This document shows positions 1 through 12,515 of a DNA stretch of 64,000 bases, one piece after another. A model generated the notes under the pieces. That model was not told the origin of the DNA, searched no databases, and saw nothing but the letters and a program-made list of their open reading frames with translations. The DNA is from Dryocosmus kuriphilus. Taxonomy: Eukaryota; Arthropoda; Insecta; Hymenoptera; Cynipidae. The DNA is taken from the NCBI GenBank assembly GCA_038277395.1, contig CM076192.1, positions 193,505,647 through 193,569,646 on the forward strand, in the 5' to 3' direction. How positions within the stretch are numbered: the stretch's first letter is position 1; every line of letters starts with the position of its first letter. A program made the position numbers and the translations under genes.

Positions 1-404
1 TAAAGGGTGATACACTCACCCATCTCGAACTCAGATTCTCCACCTACCTCGAACACTAATTCAGCGCCTGCGTAAAGAACTTAGGTGGCTTTCACTGAAA
101 TCGAACTTGGAGCTAATTTAAAGATTTGAATTAAAATCAAACTTAATTTATCTTAAAACCAATTTAATATTATTATTTAGGGTGATTAATTTTAATTAAT
201 TACTTAAAATAATTAATTAATAGGAGAGGTATGTTGGACATAAAATTCTCATTTTTGTTCCGCTAAAATAATATTTATTCATAAAATCATGAACAAATTT
301 TTATAAAATACAGTGTAGATTATTATAATATTATTACTAGTATCTACTTCATTTAAAATATTTGGAGCATAGTTAAGTGTAAGCTGATGTGAATGATATA
401 GAAT

Positions 405-860
405 TCAAGTTTTGAGGACAATCACATTCTGTACTGCACAAATGCTTGTATGAAAAGTGTGATGAGTACATGAAATGGAAGATTCCTTGGTTATTTTCCT
501 TAATGAGGGGTAACCAAATTCATCCAAATCTTGAATATTAATGATAAACTTTTCAAGACTTCTTTTCTTCTGTATTGCTTTAACATAGATTGTGTGATCA
601 CCTGCTAGTGTTTCTTTAAGTATGCTTCTAACTTCTTCGTAGGGTGTATTTCCAGCATTCCACTCAATTCCATGGTAATTGTACATAAGCCTTAGATTGC
701 CACTCTTATATCTTCCTGGTAGTGAATTCCAGCTGCAGGGTGATTCGAAGGGGAAGACTAGTGTTTGTGCATCTTCCTGGAGAAGTAGTATGGCCAACTG
801 CTTGAAGACAAAGCCGTTGTAGGATCTCTTGAAGCCTTGGATGTCTACGATAAACTCCAT
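405..860 (-). CDS. VDIQGF-family protein, left-arm copy (probably partial)
   Basis: A 151-codon reading frame starting at the ATG at 860-858, just inside the left arm and reading outward from the apex. The N-terminus has the motif EFIVDIQGFK, followed by FVFKQLAIL, a YNYHGIEWNAGNTPYEEV stretch and a C-terminal block with C-x2-H and a second Cys (CTHH...CAVQNV). From memory, short repetitive proteins with this start and a GLxWxxGxxPY block are numerous and uncharacterised in insect genomes. The acidic VDIQGF start recalls DEDD-type nuclease folds, but I cannot confirm that. The frame is intact here while the mirror copy is frameshifted, so this arm has kept the better copy. Function unknown; it may be the N-terminal part of a longer product. 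Confidence 0.6.
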   Translation of the reverse strand: MEFIVDIQGFKRSYNGFVFKQLAILLLQEDAQTLVFPFESPCSWNSLPGRYKSGNLRLMYNYHGIEWNAGNTPYEEVRSILKETLAGDHTIYVKAIQKKRSLEKFIINIQDLDEFGYPSLRKITKESSISCTHHTFHTSICAVQNVIVLKT

Positions 861-865
861 CTAGA

Positions 866-1090
866 CAGGAACTGATTTTTTCAGCCAGAAGGCGCTTTTT
901 TATACTCTTTTATCAAACCTCCACCACTTGATATTGCCCCCGCCACTACCTTTCGATAGATAAATATCTAAAATTTGACTTTTGAAATTGCTTCTAAGTA
1001 ACTCATTCAATATTTCTTATTTGATTTTAGTGTAAATGGGTCCATTGCCCATCTCGGTGCATGAGCCTTCTCACAGATTGTTTATGCGAA
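866..1090. repeat. Inner-arm segment also found at 49.6 kb
   Basis: The stretch around 945-1,090 (GATAGATAAATATC, then TTGCTTCTAAGTAACT, then TATTTCTTATTTGATTTTA) is repeated inverted in the right arm at about 3,345-3,500. It is repeated again in the same orientation at about 49,615-49,745, outside the second palindrome. No coding capacity seen. Confidence 0.7.
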
Positions 1091-2185
1091 CCGAGCAAGA
1101 GGAGGAGGAGAGGGAGGAGGAGGAGAAGGAGGAGTGGGAGTAGAAGGAGGAGGAGGCTTAACATGATATTAATATTACTTTAACGTTACTTTAAATATAC
1201 TTTAACATTAGTTTAACATTACTTGATGATGAGGAGGAGTTCGAGGATTGAGAGGAGGTTTAACACTTCTTTAACATTAAACTAACATTAATTTAACATT
1301 AGTTTAACATTACCTTAACATTACATTAACATTACTTGAATATTAGTTTAGCATTAGTTTTAACATTACTTTACCTATACTTTAACGTTAGTTTAATATC
1401 ATTCTAACGTTAGTTTGACATTACATTAACGTTAGCTTAACGTTACCTTAACATTGCTTTAACGTTAGTTTAATGTTACCTTAAAATTTCTCGGGGCGGT
1501 GGAGGAGGAGGAGGCGGAGGATGAGGAGTTTCAGCATTACTTTAGAATTATATTAAGATTACTCTAACATTAGTTTAACCTTACTTTAACATTATGTTAA
1601 CATTAATCTAACTTCAGCTTAACATTACTTCAACTTTACATTAACATTACCTTAACGTTACATTAACAGTACTTTGACTTTACCCTCACATTACTTTCAC
1701 TATACTTTAACGTTAGTTTAGAATTAGTTTAAAGTTAGCTTAATATTACATTAACGTTAGCTTGACGTTAGTTTAAAGTTACTCTAACCTTACTCTCACG
1801 TTAGTTTAACATATTTTAACGTAACCTTAGCGTTAGTGTAACGTTACTTTAACGTTACTTGAGCAGGAGGAGGAGGAGGAGCAGGATAAAGAGTAGGAGG
1901 AGGTTTAACATTAATTTAACGTTAGATTAACATTACTTTGAAATTAGTTCAACATTTCTTCAACATTACTTTAACTACACTTTAACGTTAGATTAAAATT
2001 ACCTGTGGAAGAGGATGAGGAGGTGCAGGGTGAGGGGAAGGAGGAGGTGTATCATTAATTTAACGTTACATTAACAATACTTTAACATTAGTTCAACATT
2101 ACCTGAGGAGGAGGGGGAGGAGGGGGGGAGGATAAAGAGGAGGTGGATGAGAAGGAGGAGGAGAAAGAGGAGGAGAGGAGAATCA
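1091..2185. repeat. Degenerate TTAACATTA minisatellite interspersed with GGAGGA blocks
   Basis: About one kilobase of 9-11-bp units of the type TTTAACATTAC (variants TTAACGTTA, TTAAAGTTA), interrupted four or five times by purine blocks such as GGAGGAGGAGGAGG. The right arm holds only a short equivalent (about 3,222-3,350, with CTCCTCCTCC), so the array expanded after the palindrome formed. No gene seen. Confidence 0.85.
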
Positions 2186-2399
2186 TTATGTATCTGAAAC
2201 AAGTGGGTACTGAAATATATTTTATACAGTTATTATTACACACCATAAATCATATGTTAGATGTTTCAATAGCTGTGATGAATAGGAGGAGTATGGTGAG
2301 TATGATCATTGCTTAAGAGTTTATTCAAGGCTCGATAATTTGGAATATATGAGAAGTAACCTGCATAGCAAAGATCATGTGTATGATGATGATGAGAGA

Positions 2400-2960
2400 G
2401 GCTTTCACCAAATTAACGAGCTACCTAGTTCCAACTCTAAAAAAGCCCTTAAAATTTGAAAATCTCAATTTGTGCAATCGAGTCATACAATTCTCCCTGT
2501 TCCAGCAGCGAAAACGATCCCTGAAAATTCAAAAACTACAATTTGTGCAATCAAAACATACCATTCTCCCTGTTCCAGCTCCAAAAACGTTTCCTGAATT
2601 TTCAAAATTGCAATTCGTGCAATCAAGTCATACCATTCTCCCTGTTCCAGCTCTAAAAACGTCCACTGAAATTTATTTCCCCAGTTCCAGCTGATAGAAA
2701 CTGTGGACAAGGCGGGTAGAGAGTATGAGCTGGCGCACGTTTTTCATCCACCTCAAAGCCTCAGTTTTTATCAGCTGGATCTGGAGAAATAAATTCAGGG
2801 GACGTTTCTAGCTCTGAAACAGGGAGAATGGTATGCTTTGATTGCATAAGTTATAATTTTGAAATTTCAGGGAACGTTTTTGGAGCTGGAACAGGGAGAG
2901 TGGTAAGATTCAATTGCATAAATTGTGATTTTCAAATTTTAGGGACTTTTTTAGAATAGG
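2400..2960. repeat. Apex region of palindrome 1 with tandem units and unpaired loop
   Basis: Units of about 70 bp reading TTCAGGGAACGTTTTTGGAGCTGG...ACAGGGAGAATGGTA occur on the right side, and their reverse complements on the left. The unpaired centre is about 2,707-2,759 and contains TATGAGCTGGCGCAC and TTCATCCACCTCA. The centre of the second palindrome (53,028-53,071) is recognisably the same sequence. ORFs over this region are frame shadows of the repeat. Confidence 0.75.
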
Positions 2961-3589
2961 AACAAGGTGACTTGTTAATTTGATGAAAGCCTCTCTCATC
3001 ATCATCAAACACATGATCCTTTGCTATGCAAGATTATTTCTCATGTCTTTCAAATTATAGAGTCTTGCATAAACGCTTAAGCAATGATCATCCTCACCAT
3101 TACTCCTCCTCCTCATCACATCTATTCAAACATCTAACATATGATTTACAGTGTGTAATAATAGCTATATATAACATATTTCAGTACCTACTTGCTTCAG
3201 ATACATAATGATTCTTAAAGTATAGTTAAAGTAGTGTCAAAGTAATGTTGAACTAATGTTAAAGTAACTTTAATGTAACGTTAAATTAATAATAAACTTC
3301 CTGCTACTCCTCGTCCTGCTCATCCTCCTTCTCCTCCTCCTCCTCCTCGGTTAGTATAGAGAAAAGTTGCGAGAAGGCTCATGCATCCAGATTGGACAGT
3401 AAAATCACTTATACTAAAATCAAATAAGAAATATTAAATTAGTTACTTAGAAGCAATTTCAAAAGTCACACATTTCGGTATTTATCGGTCGGAAGGTAGT
3501 GGTGGGGATAATATAGAGATGTGGGGGTTTGACAAAAGAGTATAAGGAAGCGGCATCTGGCTGAGAAAATCAGTTCCTCTCAAGATCGA

Positions 3590-4024
3590 GTTTGTCATAG
3601 ACATCAAAGGTTTCAAGAGATACAGCGAATTTGTCTTCAAGGTGTTGGCCATACTACATCTCCACGAAGATGCTCAACTACTATTCTTCCTCTTCGAAAC
3701 ACCCGCAGCTGGAATTCACTACCAGGAAGATACTCGTATAAGAGTGAAATTCTATGGCTCATGTACAATTACCACGGCATTGAGTGGAATGCTGGAGATA
3801 CACCCTACGAAAGAGTTAGAAACATACTTAAAGAAGCATCAGCACGTGCTCGCACAATCTATCTTAAAGGGCTACGGAAGAAAAGATGGCTTGAAATGTT
3901 TATCATTAGTATTCAAGACTTGTATGAATTTGAATACCCTTCATTGAGGAAAATGAGCATGGAATCTGGATTTCATGTACTTATCACACTTTTCATACAA
4001 GCAATTGTGCAGTACAGAATGTGA
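3590..4024 (+). pseudogene. VDIQGF-family protein, right-arm copy (frameshifted)
   Basis: Mirror image of the frame at 405-860. The start corresponds to EFVIDIKGFKR. The first part is readable in one frame to about 3,725 (EDAQLLFFLFET), then homology continues in another frame from about 3,750 (MYNYHGIEWNAGDTPYERV) to the end at 4,024. At least one indel between 3,720 and 3,755 therefore breaks the gene. Like its partner it reads away from the palindrome centre. Divergence between the two copies exceeds what a recent duplication or assembly echo would give. Confidence 0.65.
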
Positions 4025-4570
4025 TGGTCCTCAAAGCTTAGATTTTAAATCATTCACATCAGCATACACTTAACTATGCTCCAGCTAATGTAGCTGAACT
4101 AAATACCAGTAATAATATTATGATAATTTAGACAGTAATTTATAAAAATTTGTTTAAAATTTTATGAATAAATGTTATTTTAACGGAATAAAAATGAGAA
4201 TTTTATGTCTAAAATACCTCTCCTATTAATTAATTATTTTCAGTATTTAATTAAAATTAATAACTTTAAAATAATAATATTAAATTGGTTTTAAGATAAA
4301 TTAAGTTCGATTTTAATTTTAATTTTTAAATTAGCTCCAAGTTCGATTTCAGTGAAAGCCACCTTAGTTCTTCACGCATGCGCTGAGTTGATGGTGGAGG
4401 TAGGTGGGGAATCTGCGTTTGAGATAGGTGAGTGTATTACCCTTTAAAGTAGGGTCTTCGGAACGATTGCTTCATTCTAGCATCTCAGAAGTCTGCGGAA
4501 TCATCACCAGTACCTTCAACGCTGCACCATCCCAACATTGTAACAAGTATTCCTTTCCAAGAACAACAAA

Positions 4571-4885
4571 ATGGATCTAACGCAACTTAATTCGATTGGC
4601 CGTATGGAGAGCTTCCTACACACGAAGCTGATGTCTGAGTTGACTGTCAATGAGACATATGCTGTGACGAACACCTGCGGAGTCCAGACGAAGTATGGTG
4701 TCAGGATTGTACCAGAGCTGGTGAAGAGTTTCGCTGTATTTCTACCAGGAAGACTCTTCAATGCATTCGATGGAGACACTACAATGTTGGAAAAGATGCA
4801 AGTAGCCGCCGTCTCGAAATAGTTGCGAGTGAAGTTTCTAGGCGGAGCTTATAACAATGTTGAGTTCAATTGTGTAACAGGATAA
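4571..4885 (+). pseudogene. TKYG-family small protein, in-frame stop
   Basis: Starts at ATG 4,571 (MDLTQLNSIGRM). The core is NETYAVTN, VQTKYGVRIV and FAVFLPGRL. An in-frame TAG at 4,820-4,822 interrupts it, but the same frame continues for another 20 codons (RVKFLGGAYNNVEF) to the double stop at 4,883. The continuation matches the C-terminus of the related copy at 46,133-46,354 (FGGKYNLFEF), so the TAG is a nonsense mutation rather than the true end. The protein would be about 104 residues. Its beta-rich short motif pattern could be an OB-like nucleic-acid-binding fold, but that is a guess. It lies just outside palindrome 1, facing outward. Confidence 0.7.
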
Positions 4886-5394
4886 TAAATGTATTTGTGA
4901 AGGAGCTAATACAAGAATCCTTATTTCAATTTACAACAGATTAATTTTAACTCGTCTTGAACTACTCACAAGCTCTTAAATTTTACACAGGGTGTGGCTT
5001 TTCCCACTTAGAGGAGGTTAGGTTGGATTGCGCAGATTCTCGTGGCGCTGTTTGCTGATAAGATAAAGCACATGAATATTCAATATGAGAATATGAGAAA
5101 ATGTATTTAAAGAGTATTTATTGTTAAATTAAATTAAAATTAAGTGGAGAGGGGTGGTTGAATTTATCAATTTTATTATTTTAAAAAAATGTAGGAATTT
5201 TCATTGAATGAATCCAAAATAGTAACAATGTGTATAATAAATATATATACTAGTGTATAAAGATATTTATTGAAATTATCAAAAAATGTCTAGAATGAAG
5301 GGGCGTTTATCAGTCTTTCACATTTAAGAAAGTTGAGCGAATCATAAGGCTGAGTCTCGGGGCTGGTGCGGTAAGAACCTGCCGTATAGGCCGA
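4886..5394. other. No gene seen
   Basis: AT-rich sequence between the TKYG-family remnant and the first TTTTATTTA array. I see no recognisable coding, RNA or transposon terminus here. Confidence 0.5.
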
Positions 5395-5535
5395 GTTCAT
5401 ATTTTATTTATTTTAGTCATTTTATTTATTTTATACATTTTACATATTTTATTTATATCATTTGCTTTATTTATTTTATTTATTTCATTTGGCTTATTTG
5501 TTTTATTTATTTTATTTATTTTATTATATTTTATC
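5395..5535. repeat. (TTTTATTTA)n array, left of LINE
   Basis: About 140 bp of TTTTATTTA-type simple repeat, immediately left of the LINE remnant. A longer array of the same type lies on its other side (7,262-7,550). Confidence 0.85.
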
Positions 5536-7185
5536 AAGGCGACAGGAGATGATGGGATGGAGATTGGAGCGTTGAAATTTGGATGAAGAAGGATTAGAGA
5601 AGAGATCTTGGAAGTATGTAGTAGAGTATGGAGAGGGGAAGGATGGTCCAAGGAGTGGAGAACAGGTTTGGTAGTTCCGTTATTAAAGAAAGGTAGGGGT
5701 GGAAAAAGTGGATGATTATAGACGAATCACTCTCGGGCCACTAACATATAAAATTTAGGCGAAGGTGGTTAGGAAAGTATTAGAAGAACAGGTAGAAGAG
5801 AAAGGAAGTATTCCACACAATCAAAAAGGATTCAGAAAGCGGATAGGAACAGTGGATAACGTTTTCGTTCTGAATTATCTACTCAACAGGGACCTGGGGC
5901 AGAAGAAAGGAAAGCTAGTTGTTTTACGTAGACGAAGAAAAGGATGATGATCGAGGAACAGAAGGGGGAGGAATTCTAGGAAATACAAGAATATACTCAC
6001 TAGCGTACGCGGACGATGTGGTGCTTCTTGCAGAGAATGAAAATGGAAGGAGCTTGCTAATGAAAGGATTCGAAGAGTGTGGGTGAGGGGATGACTTGAC
6101 AATTAATGTGACTAAGATAAAAACAGTATGTTTCAGAAAGAGAGAGAGTGAAGTAAAGTAGGGTTGAATGATAAATGGAGAAACAGTGGAAATGGCAGAG
6201 GAATTTTTTTATTTAGGATTTGGTTCGAAGCGGGAGGTGGAGATGATCTACAGGTGAAAAAAAGGATGGAAAGTTCGAGTAAGGTGGTGGGTCAAATGTG
6301 GGGGATTGGAAAAAGAAGGTTCAAGGTGGACTGGAAGATGAGATTATGGCCGTTTGACTCGCTGGTATGGTCAGTGATGTGCTATGGAGTGGAAATATGG
6401 GGTTTGAAGGAGTATAAGGAGGTAGAAAACATGCAAGAAATATTTCAGAGATGGGCTATTGGAGTAGGCTGGAACTGCCCAGGTTATATTTTAAGAGAAG
6501 AAGCAGGGAGAGAGAAATTGGTGATAAGGCAGAGAAAAAGGGTTTGAAATGTCGAAGAGAAACTTAGTAGTGGTAAGGGTAGCAAAATAGCGCAAGTGTA
6601 TCGACATGAGTTAATAAAAAGAGAGATGAGAGGTAATACGGGACGAGCGGAGGTAGTGGCAGGAAATTGAAGGGGAAATGAGTAGGAAGCAGGAAAAGAA
6701 GAGGTGGGAAAAGATTACAAGGTCAAAATATGATATGTAAATGGTATAAATTCGTCAAGATGGAAGGGGTCCCAGAATATTTAGGGAGATTGAAAAAGGA
6801 GTGCAACTGGGCCAGAATGATACGTTTCTGAATGGCTGAAGGCATGAATGAATGTAAATATTGGATAAGTGAAGACATGAAAATGTGCAGGGTATTTAGG
6901 TACGAAGGAGAATCAAGGGAGCACGTGTTTGAGCGGTGCACAGGCAAAGAGGAAGGGGGACAGAGCGTGGTAGACAAAGCTAGGTGGATACTGATTGGTT
7001 GTGGACAAGGGGAAAACTATTTGAAGAACTTAGAAGAGAAAAGGGAAGAGAGGATATATGGGTGACGAGAAAACCAAAATCGAAATTGAAATATGTACAA
7101 GAAAAATTAGTGTCGCGTGACTTGGTAAAGCTTGGAGATTAATAGTAAGAGGAAACGGAAGCCCTGGAAGGTCTCGCGCACTTGC
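5536..7185 (+). pseudogene. Non-LTR retrotransposon (LINE) reverse transcriptase remnant
   Basis: Discontinuous frames on the plus strand give the expected order of a LINE ORF2. It begins GDDGMEIGALKFG, then GEGWSKEWRTGLVVPLLKKG, NQKGFRKRIGTVDNVFVLNYL (5,818-5,885), LAYADDVVLLAEN (the YADD catalytic box, about 6,000-6,045), LTINVTKIKTVCFRK, and a C-terminal Cys/His block near 6,880-6,945 (C-R-V-F...H-V-F-E-R-C). Most of the palm domain between 5,930 and 5,960 is deleted, and several stops and frameshifts are present. The 5' part (endonuclease) is absent. From memory, this DNVFVLNYL family is abundant in ants and other Hymenoptera; clade not assigned. Confidence 0.85.
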
Positions 7186-7261
7186 TAGATATTAGATAAT
7201 AGATGGCAAGATAGCATTTAAGAATTGAGGAACTTGTACATACTTGAGCGATATCAGGTTA

Positions 7262-7550
7262 AGGTGTTGTTTTTTATGTTATTTATTTTACATATTTTAT
7301 TTATTATATTTATTTAATATATTTTATTTATTTTATTTATTTTATGTATTTTATTTATTTTATTTATTTTGTTTATTTCACTTATTTTATTTACCTTAAT
7401 TATTCTATTTATTTTATTTATCTAATTTAATTTATTTACTTTATTTTATTTATTTATCTCATTTATTTTATTTATGTTATTTACTTTACTTACTTTATTT
7501 ATTTCATTTATTTTGTTTCTTTTATTGATCTTATTTATTTTGTTTAAAAA
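7262..7550. repeat. (TTTTATTTA)n array, right of LINE
   Basis: Nearly 290 bp of imperfect TTTTATTTA/TTTATTTTA units follow the 3' end of the LINE remnant. Either the LINE inserted into a pre-existing array or the array is the element's own tail. Confidence 0.85.
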
Positions 7551-8361
7551 AATTTTTTATTTGGCACAATTTGTTGACCATTAGGAATCTGCATTCCCAA
7601 CAATGACAGTGTGCTATCTAGTGGTGACGATTGGAACTACGTAGCATTAACTACTAAGGGTATTCCCCCTTCCCCCGTTATGAATCTGCATTACCGACGT
7701 AGGGTTATACCGATGAAGGGTAATTTACCATTAGAACAGAACTACTGAGGAAATAGCGGCGCCATCTGTGGGCGTCAAGGTGAAGTTTGTAGATGGCCCA
7801 GAACTAGAATCGCTATACTACTTACTTAGAAATATTAAATTGTACTAAATTGTGAATCTATTGGTTATTTCCCAAGAAGTTCATGGAAAAGGTCTTTTTG
7901 CTCACAGGAAATCGAAACAGATGCGGCTGAAGTCCGGAATGAAACAGATGTGGTGTAAGAAAAAAAGTCAGCGAACCCTTTATAGAGGGTGGAAATCACC
8001 CCTAATATCTAGTGGCTTTGAATTCTGAAACTGGATGCTTCACAATAAGTAAGCGGAAACTTTAGGATACCAGAAACAAACGTAATCCCTAACTGACGTT
8101 GAAAGATATATGTTTTCAGGAAAAAAATCACCCACTCCTATTTGGAGGGTAGAAATCCCATTTGCTCTCTAAAATTTATCAAGTCCTAAAGTTGAGACTT
8201 TTCAAAAAGGAAATTGGTAATATTTTTCTGAAAAGTCGTTTTGAGATGTTTATCTTTGCTTTCAATGTGAGAAAGTTGCTATTTACACGTTTGTAATATG
8301 TGGAATTTAGGACTTGATAAATTTTCGACAATAAGGGTGACTTCTGCCGACGATATATAAG
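7551..8361. repeat. Non-coding interval with short inverted and direct repeats
   Basis: A 19-20-bp inverted repeat (AAATTTATCAAGTCCTAAA near 8,170 and its complement near 8,307-8,325) brackets about 120 bp. A diverged direct repeat of the form GAAAAAAA...CC(A/T)NNTAGAGGGTGGAAATC occurs near 7,960 and 8,120. A CGCCATCTGT box is at 7,761. I see no gene. Confidence 0.4.
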
Positions 8362-11300
8362 TCATTGTTTTTTTCCTGGCACTACGTTCCATCCGAAGTT
8401 ATCTAGCATGTTATATCTTTTTTTTTTTTTCCATTTCATGATGTTTCCGGTTCTTCGCTGAAAAGTGTCGTCCTGAGGACTGATCGACTGTAGAAAACAA
8501 TTGTGATTTCTACCTTGGATGTAAAGCTTCGTGAGACAAAGGACTGGGAAAAGTGTGGATGAGACAGTTGGCGTGAGATAGAATTGTGAAAGGAGAAGAA
8601 TGAGAGAGTTGTTAGGAACGATAATGATGGAAAGCATGACTGGATTCTGGCCAAGATTCTATAGTATTTGTTTTAGACCGTATATTAGTTTTTTAAATTA
8701 CCGTTTGCTGGTTGATACTGGAGAATTTGAACGCCTCGGACTACTGCAACTATTCCCTGATCATTTTTGATTTTATCACCATCACTTGGCTCTAGATTAT
8801 CAATTACGTTAAGAGCTGTAAGAAAAGTGTGTATCATTCATTATTTTTGTACTTAAAAAATTGTTTAACTTAGAACATAATAGAGCGTCCAAAAATTACG
8901 TCACCATCATCTAGATGATCTTGATTAGGAATCGTAATTGTGCTTTTGTCTGTAAGAAAAATATAGATTATTATTTATTCTAGTAATTAAGAATTCCATA
9001 ACTTAGAATATAATTGGGTGTCCAAAAAATTAAATTCTTTAAATTCGCTGACTTTTCCCTTAGCAACCGTTCATTCTCCCTAACCACTTACAATTTTTCA
9101 AAATTTTTTATATGGGAACGAAAACAAATTACAGAAATCACGTAGAATAAAGTGATAAAAATGTGGCAAAAGGGGTTATTTTGCCATGTAAGAGGGGACA
9201 ACCAGGGGAAAGATAAAAGACTTATTTTTACATGTTGAAAAGGAGAAATAATTTCCTTATAAGGAATCTTGTATTCATAAATAATTTTAAACTATTTGTG
9301 AATAATTTTTTACATTAAAGAATTTATTTTTAGAAGGTTCATCAATTTCTGGTCACTTTAGGAGGTATTTGCAGAAAATGGACAATCATCGAAGAAAAAA
9401 ATTATGTATTTCGCAAAACTTACAAGCTGAAGCGGTTTTAGGCTTAGGAGTTTTCACCTAAAGTCGGTATTTTTTATCAAAAAGATTATAGCCTTTAGAA
9501 TGTCGTAGGTTGCAACAATTTGATGCTACGTTGGGAAACTTTCGCCGGAAAAATTTGTTTCACAAAAAAATCGTTTGTTCTTTTAGAAATCTTACAAGTT
9601 TTAAGAATTTGATGTTATGTTAGGTATTCTTTGTTAAAAATTATTAGATTTTTAGAAAACTCTTAAGACTAAAATCTTTGGAGATTCAATGAAATCATTC
9701 AAAACTAATGAAATGCATTGCAATGCCTTACAGTTTTCAAAAGCTCTTCAAATTATTTGAAATCTGTTATCACTTAATATCTTTTGAAATTAGTGAAGGC
9801 CGCAGAATTCCCTTCAACCTAAAATTTAAAATGCCTTGAAATATTTGGAAATACTTCAAAATCCTTTGAGATCCCTTTAAAATCTTATAATTATATAAAA
9901 TCGTGCGACTATTTCTACGGGTTTGAACAATTTCAAAAGATATAAAAAACGAAATCAAATTTGAAAAGATGTAACTGAATTTATGTTACTTTAAAAGATA
10001 CCAAAGAATTTGAGGATATTGTTTTTAGAAAGATTAGAAGAAATTTCAAAGAATTTCATAAGATTTAAAGGATTACATAGGAACTCCAAGTATTAACAAA
10101 CCTTGAGGGTATTTAAAAAGTTTCAAGGTGTTTTAAAGAATTAATAAGGTTCGAAGGGATTTTACAAGATCGCAGCGAATTTCTAGAAAACTCTAGGGAA
10201 CAAACTAATTTTATTTCTATTTTTAAAAGTTTGAAACGATGTTGACGGGGCAAAACTTTACCTTTAACTTTTTGAAAAGTTGAAAACAACTCCTCATACA
10301 GGGACCGGGAAAATGAAGCATAGTTCGTTTTCCAAAATTCTTCTCGCCCGGAAATTTCGAGCGAGGGTCAAAATTTGCGAGGGCACTTTCGACACATTTC
10401 GATTTATACTCATGTCTCCTCTTTTCTTTAATTTCTGCTTAAAATCGTCGGAGAGTGTGCGAGAGTGGGAATCGGAGCGCCAAAAGAATTTTAAACGCCA
10501 GTTCCGCGGCAGATGGATTCACCAGTGTTGCTCTCTCATGAAGGGGAGAGGGCAGATATACCGTAGACGTCTTTCTCTCTTTCCGATATATGAGACGGTC
10601 AACGGTAATTGAGATGCCCAGATGTAGAAGGAGGCAACATAGACGGCGCGAGGAGAAACAGACCGATCCACAAATCATCAGCTTTCAACAAAATTCGCAT
10701 AGTACACTACAGGAAACCCCGCAGTTGGCAAGTGGCGCTGATGGCGGTGAAACTATCAGGAGATTTAACACTTTTGTCCTTTTTATTAGATCAAAATTAA
10801 GGATTCTGAGTGAAACGGCACAATAGAAAAATAAAGCACTCAGAACCGGCGGGTTTTCTCATTAACATATAATCTCTCTATGTTAGCCGCCAGAAATATC
10901 GACAGTACATTCTAGCTAAGACTAAGCGCTCGACCGGTTGGGAATCCACGATGGGCGGACGACTGTGACCCGAGAAGAAGGAACGTTCTATTGGTTGAAA
11001 CCAGAAACTCCGGAGTCGGCAAATGGCGCCGGAAGGGGCGAACATATCTCCAGATTTAAACCCTTTCCTAACAGCAGTTAGGGATTCTGAGTGGGATAAG
11101 GACAACGGAAACGTGACCCGCTCAGAACCATAGGATCCTTTCATTAACGAAATGTTACTCTATATTTGCCGCCAGAAATACCGATACCACTTTCCAGTCA
11201 GGACGGCGTACCCGACCGACGGGACAGCTACGATTTGCGGACGACTGCGATCTGGGCAGAAGGGACACTCCCATTTGTTGAACCCATTTCCGCGGACCGG

Positions 11301-12474
11301 ACGAACCTGCAGACTCGACGCAGCGCATCCCGTCACTTCCGTTCCGAATCTACTAGCGACAAGTTGCTTACAAGAGAATTGCATAAAACTATATTCTTTC
11401 GGTATTATTGTTAGGCTAAGTTTGTCAGCCACTTATCATTTCCTCTGGCAATTCAATCCTTTTTTTCCTACACCTTTTTCTACATTTATATAGATGTAAG
11501 CTCGTATAGTTTCAATAACGTGAAATAGTATGAAACTATAATGTCGACTTCCAGCTTATTTGTGTTTGGGCGAACTTCTGCCCTGAGATAAGTGCTAAAA
11601 GAATTTTTTTGATATAGCGAGGAATATTTTTCGAATATCGGTAAAGCATTCTTATTTCGGAAATCCCTAAGTCTGTCAATAGCGAGACAATCGTAAGTGC
11701 TTCGAACTTCGCCTTTCACTGGCATCCATGATTTTTGCAAAAATTAAAATAGAAACCGAACCTTGTCATATAGTGTGGATAATCATTTAGGAGGCTTAAA
11801 GATCCCCTCAAATGATTTATACGCATCTATAACTATTTTAAACAAATCAGGGGTGTTGAATATGGGTCTAAAGCTTTCAAGGAATGTCAGCGGTTCTTCT
11901 CGAAAAATTTTAAAATGCCAAATTTAAATTGCGGGATAATTGGTCATATTTAAAATATTATCAATTAAAAGAATGAATTTTCTAACATTCTGGAAATTTA
12001 AATTGTAAAGGTTCTAAAAGTTAAACTTACTATCCCAGTTGATATAAACAAGATTTCTCCTATCATCGTATAAGAACGTAGGACGCATTGATCTTCGAAG
12101 CAGAGGCCCGCCTGTAAGAAAAAAGATGGGGATATGCTATTAAAGAATTTTTTCAACGATCCAAATTGTATTTTCGTAACTGTTCATAAAACATCGACAA
12201 ATTTTCAAAATATATGTTTGTGTCCATTTTTTTATCACTCATTTGCACTAGATACATATCAGGCCACAAAGCGCTTCATAAGACGAAAAAAAAAGTAAGA
12301 AAAAGTATTTTCTAAAGTGAAGAACATAGTATTTAAAAAGTAGCGCTCTTAAACAATCAAAAACTGGCTTTTTAATGAAAAAAGTAGTGTAACAATAGTA
12401 TTAACTAAAAAAAAAAAAACGTAAAAGCAATTTATTTATCTCAGTTCCATCAGACCGCCCCCCCCTTTCACACA

Positions 12475-12515
<41 letters not shown>

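Larger units (their letters stand above)
1..4447. mobile_element. Giant palindromic fold-back element 1 (Polinton-associated family, inferred)
   Basis: The first bases (TAAAGGGTGATACACTCACC) reappear inverted at 4,420-4,447, and homology between the arms continues to an apex near 2,707-2,759. The arms are clearly diverged by substitutions and indels, so this is an old structure rather than an assembly echo. The left arm (about 2.7 kb) is longer than the right (about 1.7 kb) mainly because a TTAACATTA/GGAGGA array has expanded in it. Each arm carries one outward-facing copy of a small gene (405-860 minus; about 3,590-4,024 plus). The apex and mid-arm match the palindrome at 50.5-55.7 kb. The element may continue left of the window. 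Assignment to a Maverick/Polinton-like group is inferred from the integrase fragment in the second palindrome. Confidence 0.85.

Noticed and set aside
6164..6977. ORFs on both strands at 6.1-7.0 kb as separate genes
   Set aside because: They are frame fragments and shadows of the single LINE remnant.
11486..11740. ORF MQKSWMPVKGEV...
   Set aside because: Only its first third is shared with the second copy of the dispersed repeat; the rest is not conserved, so not called as a gene.
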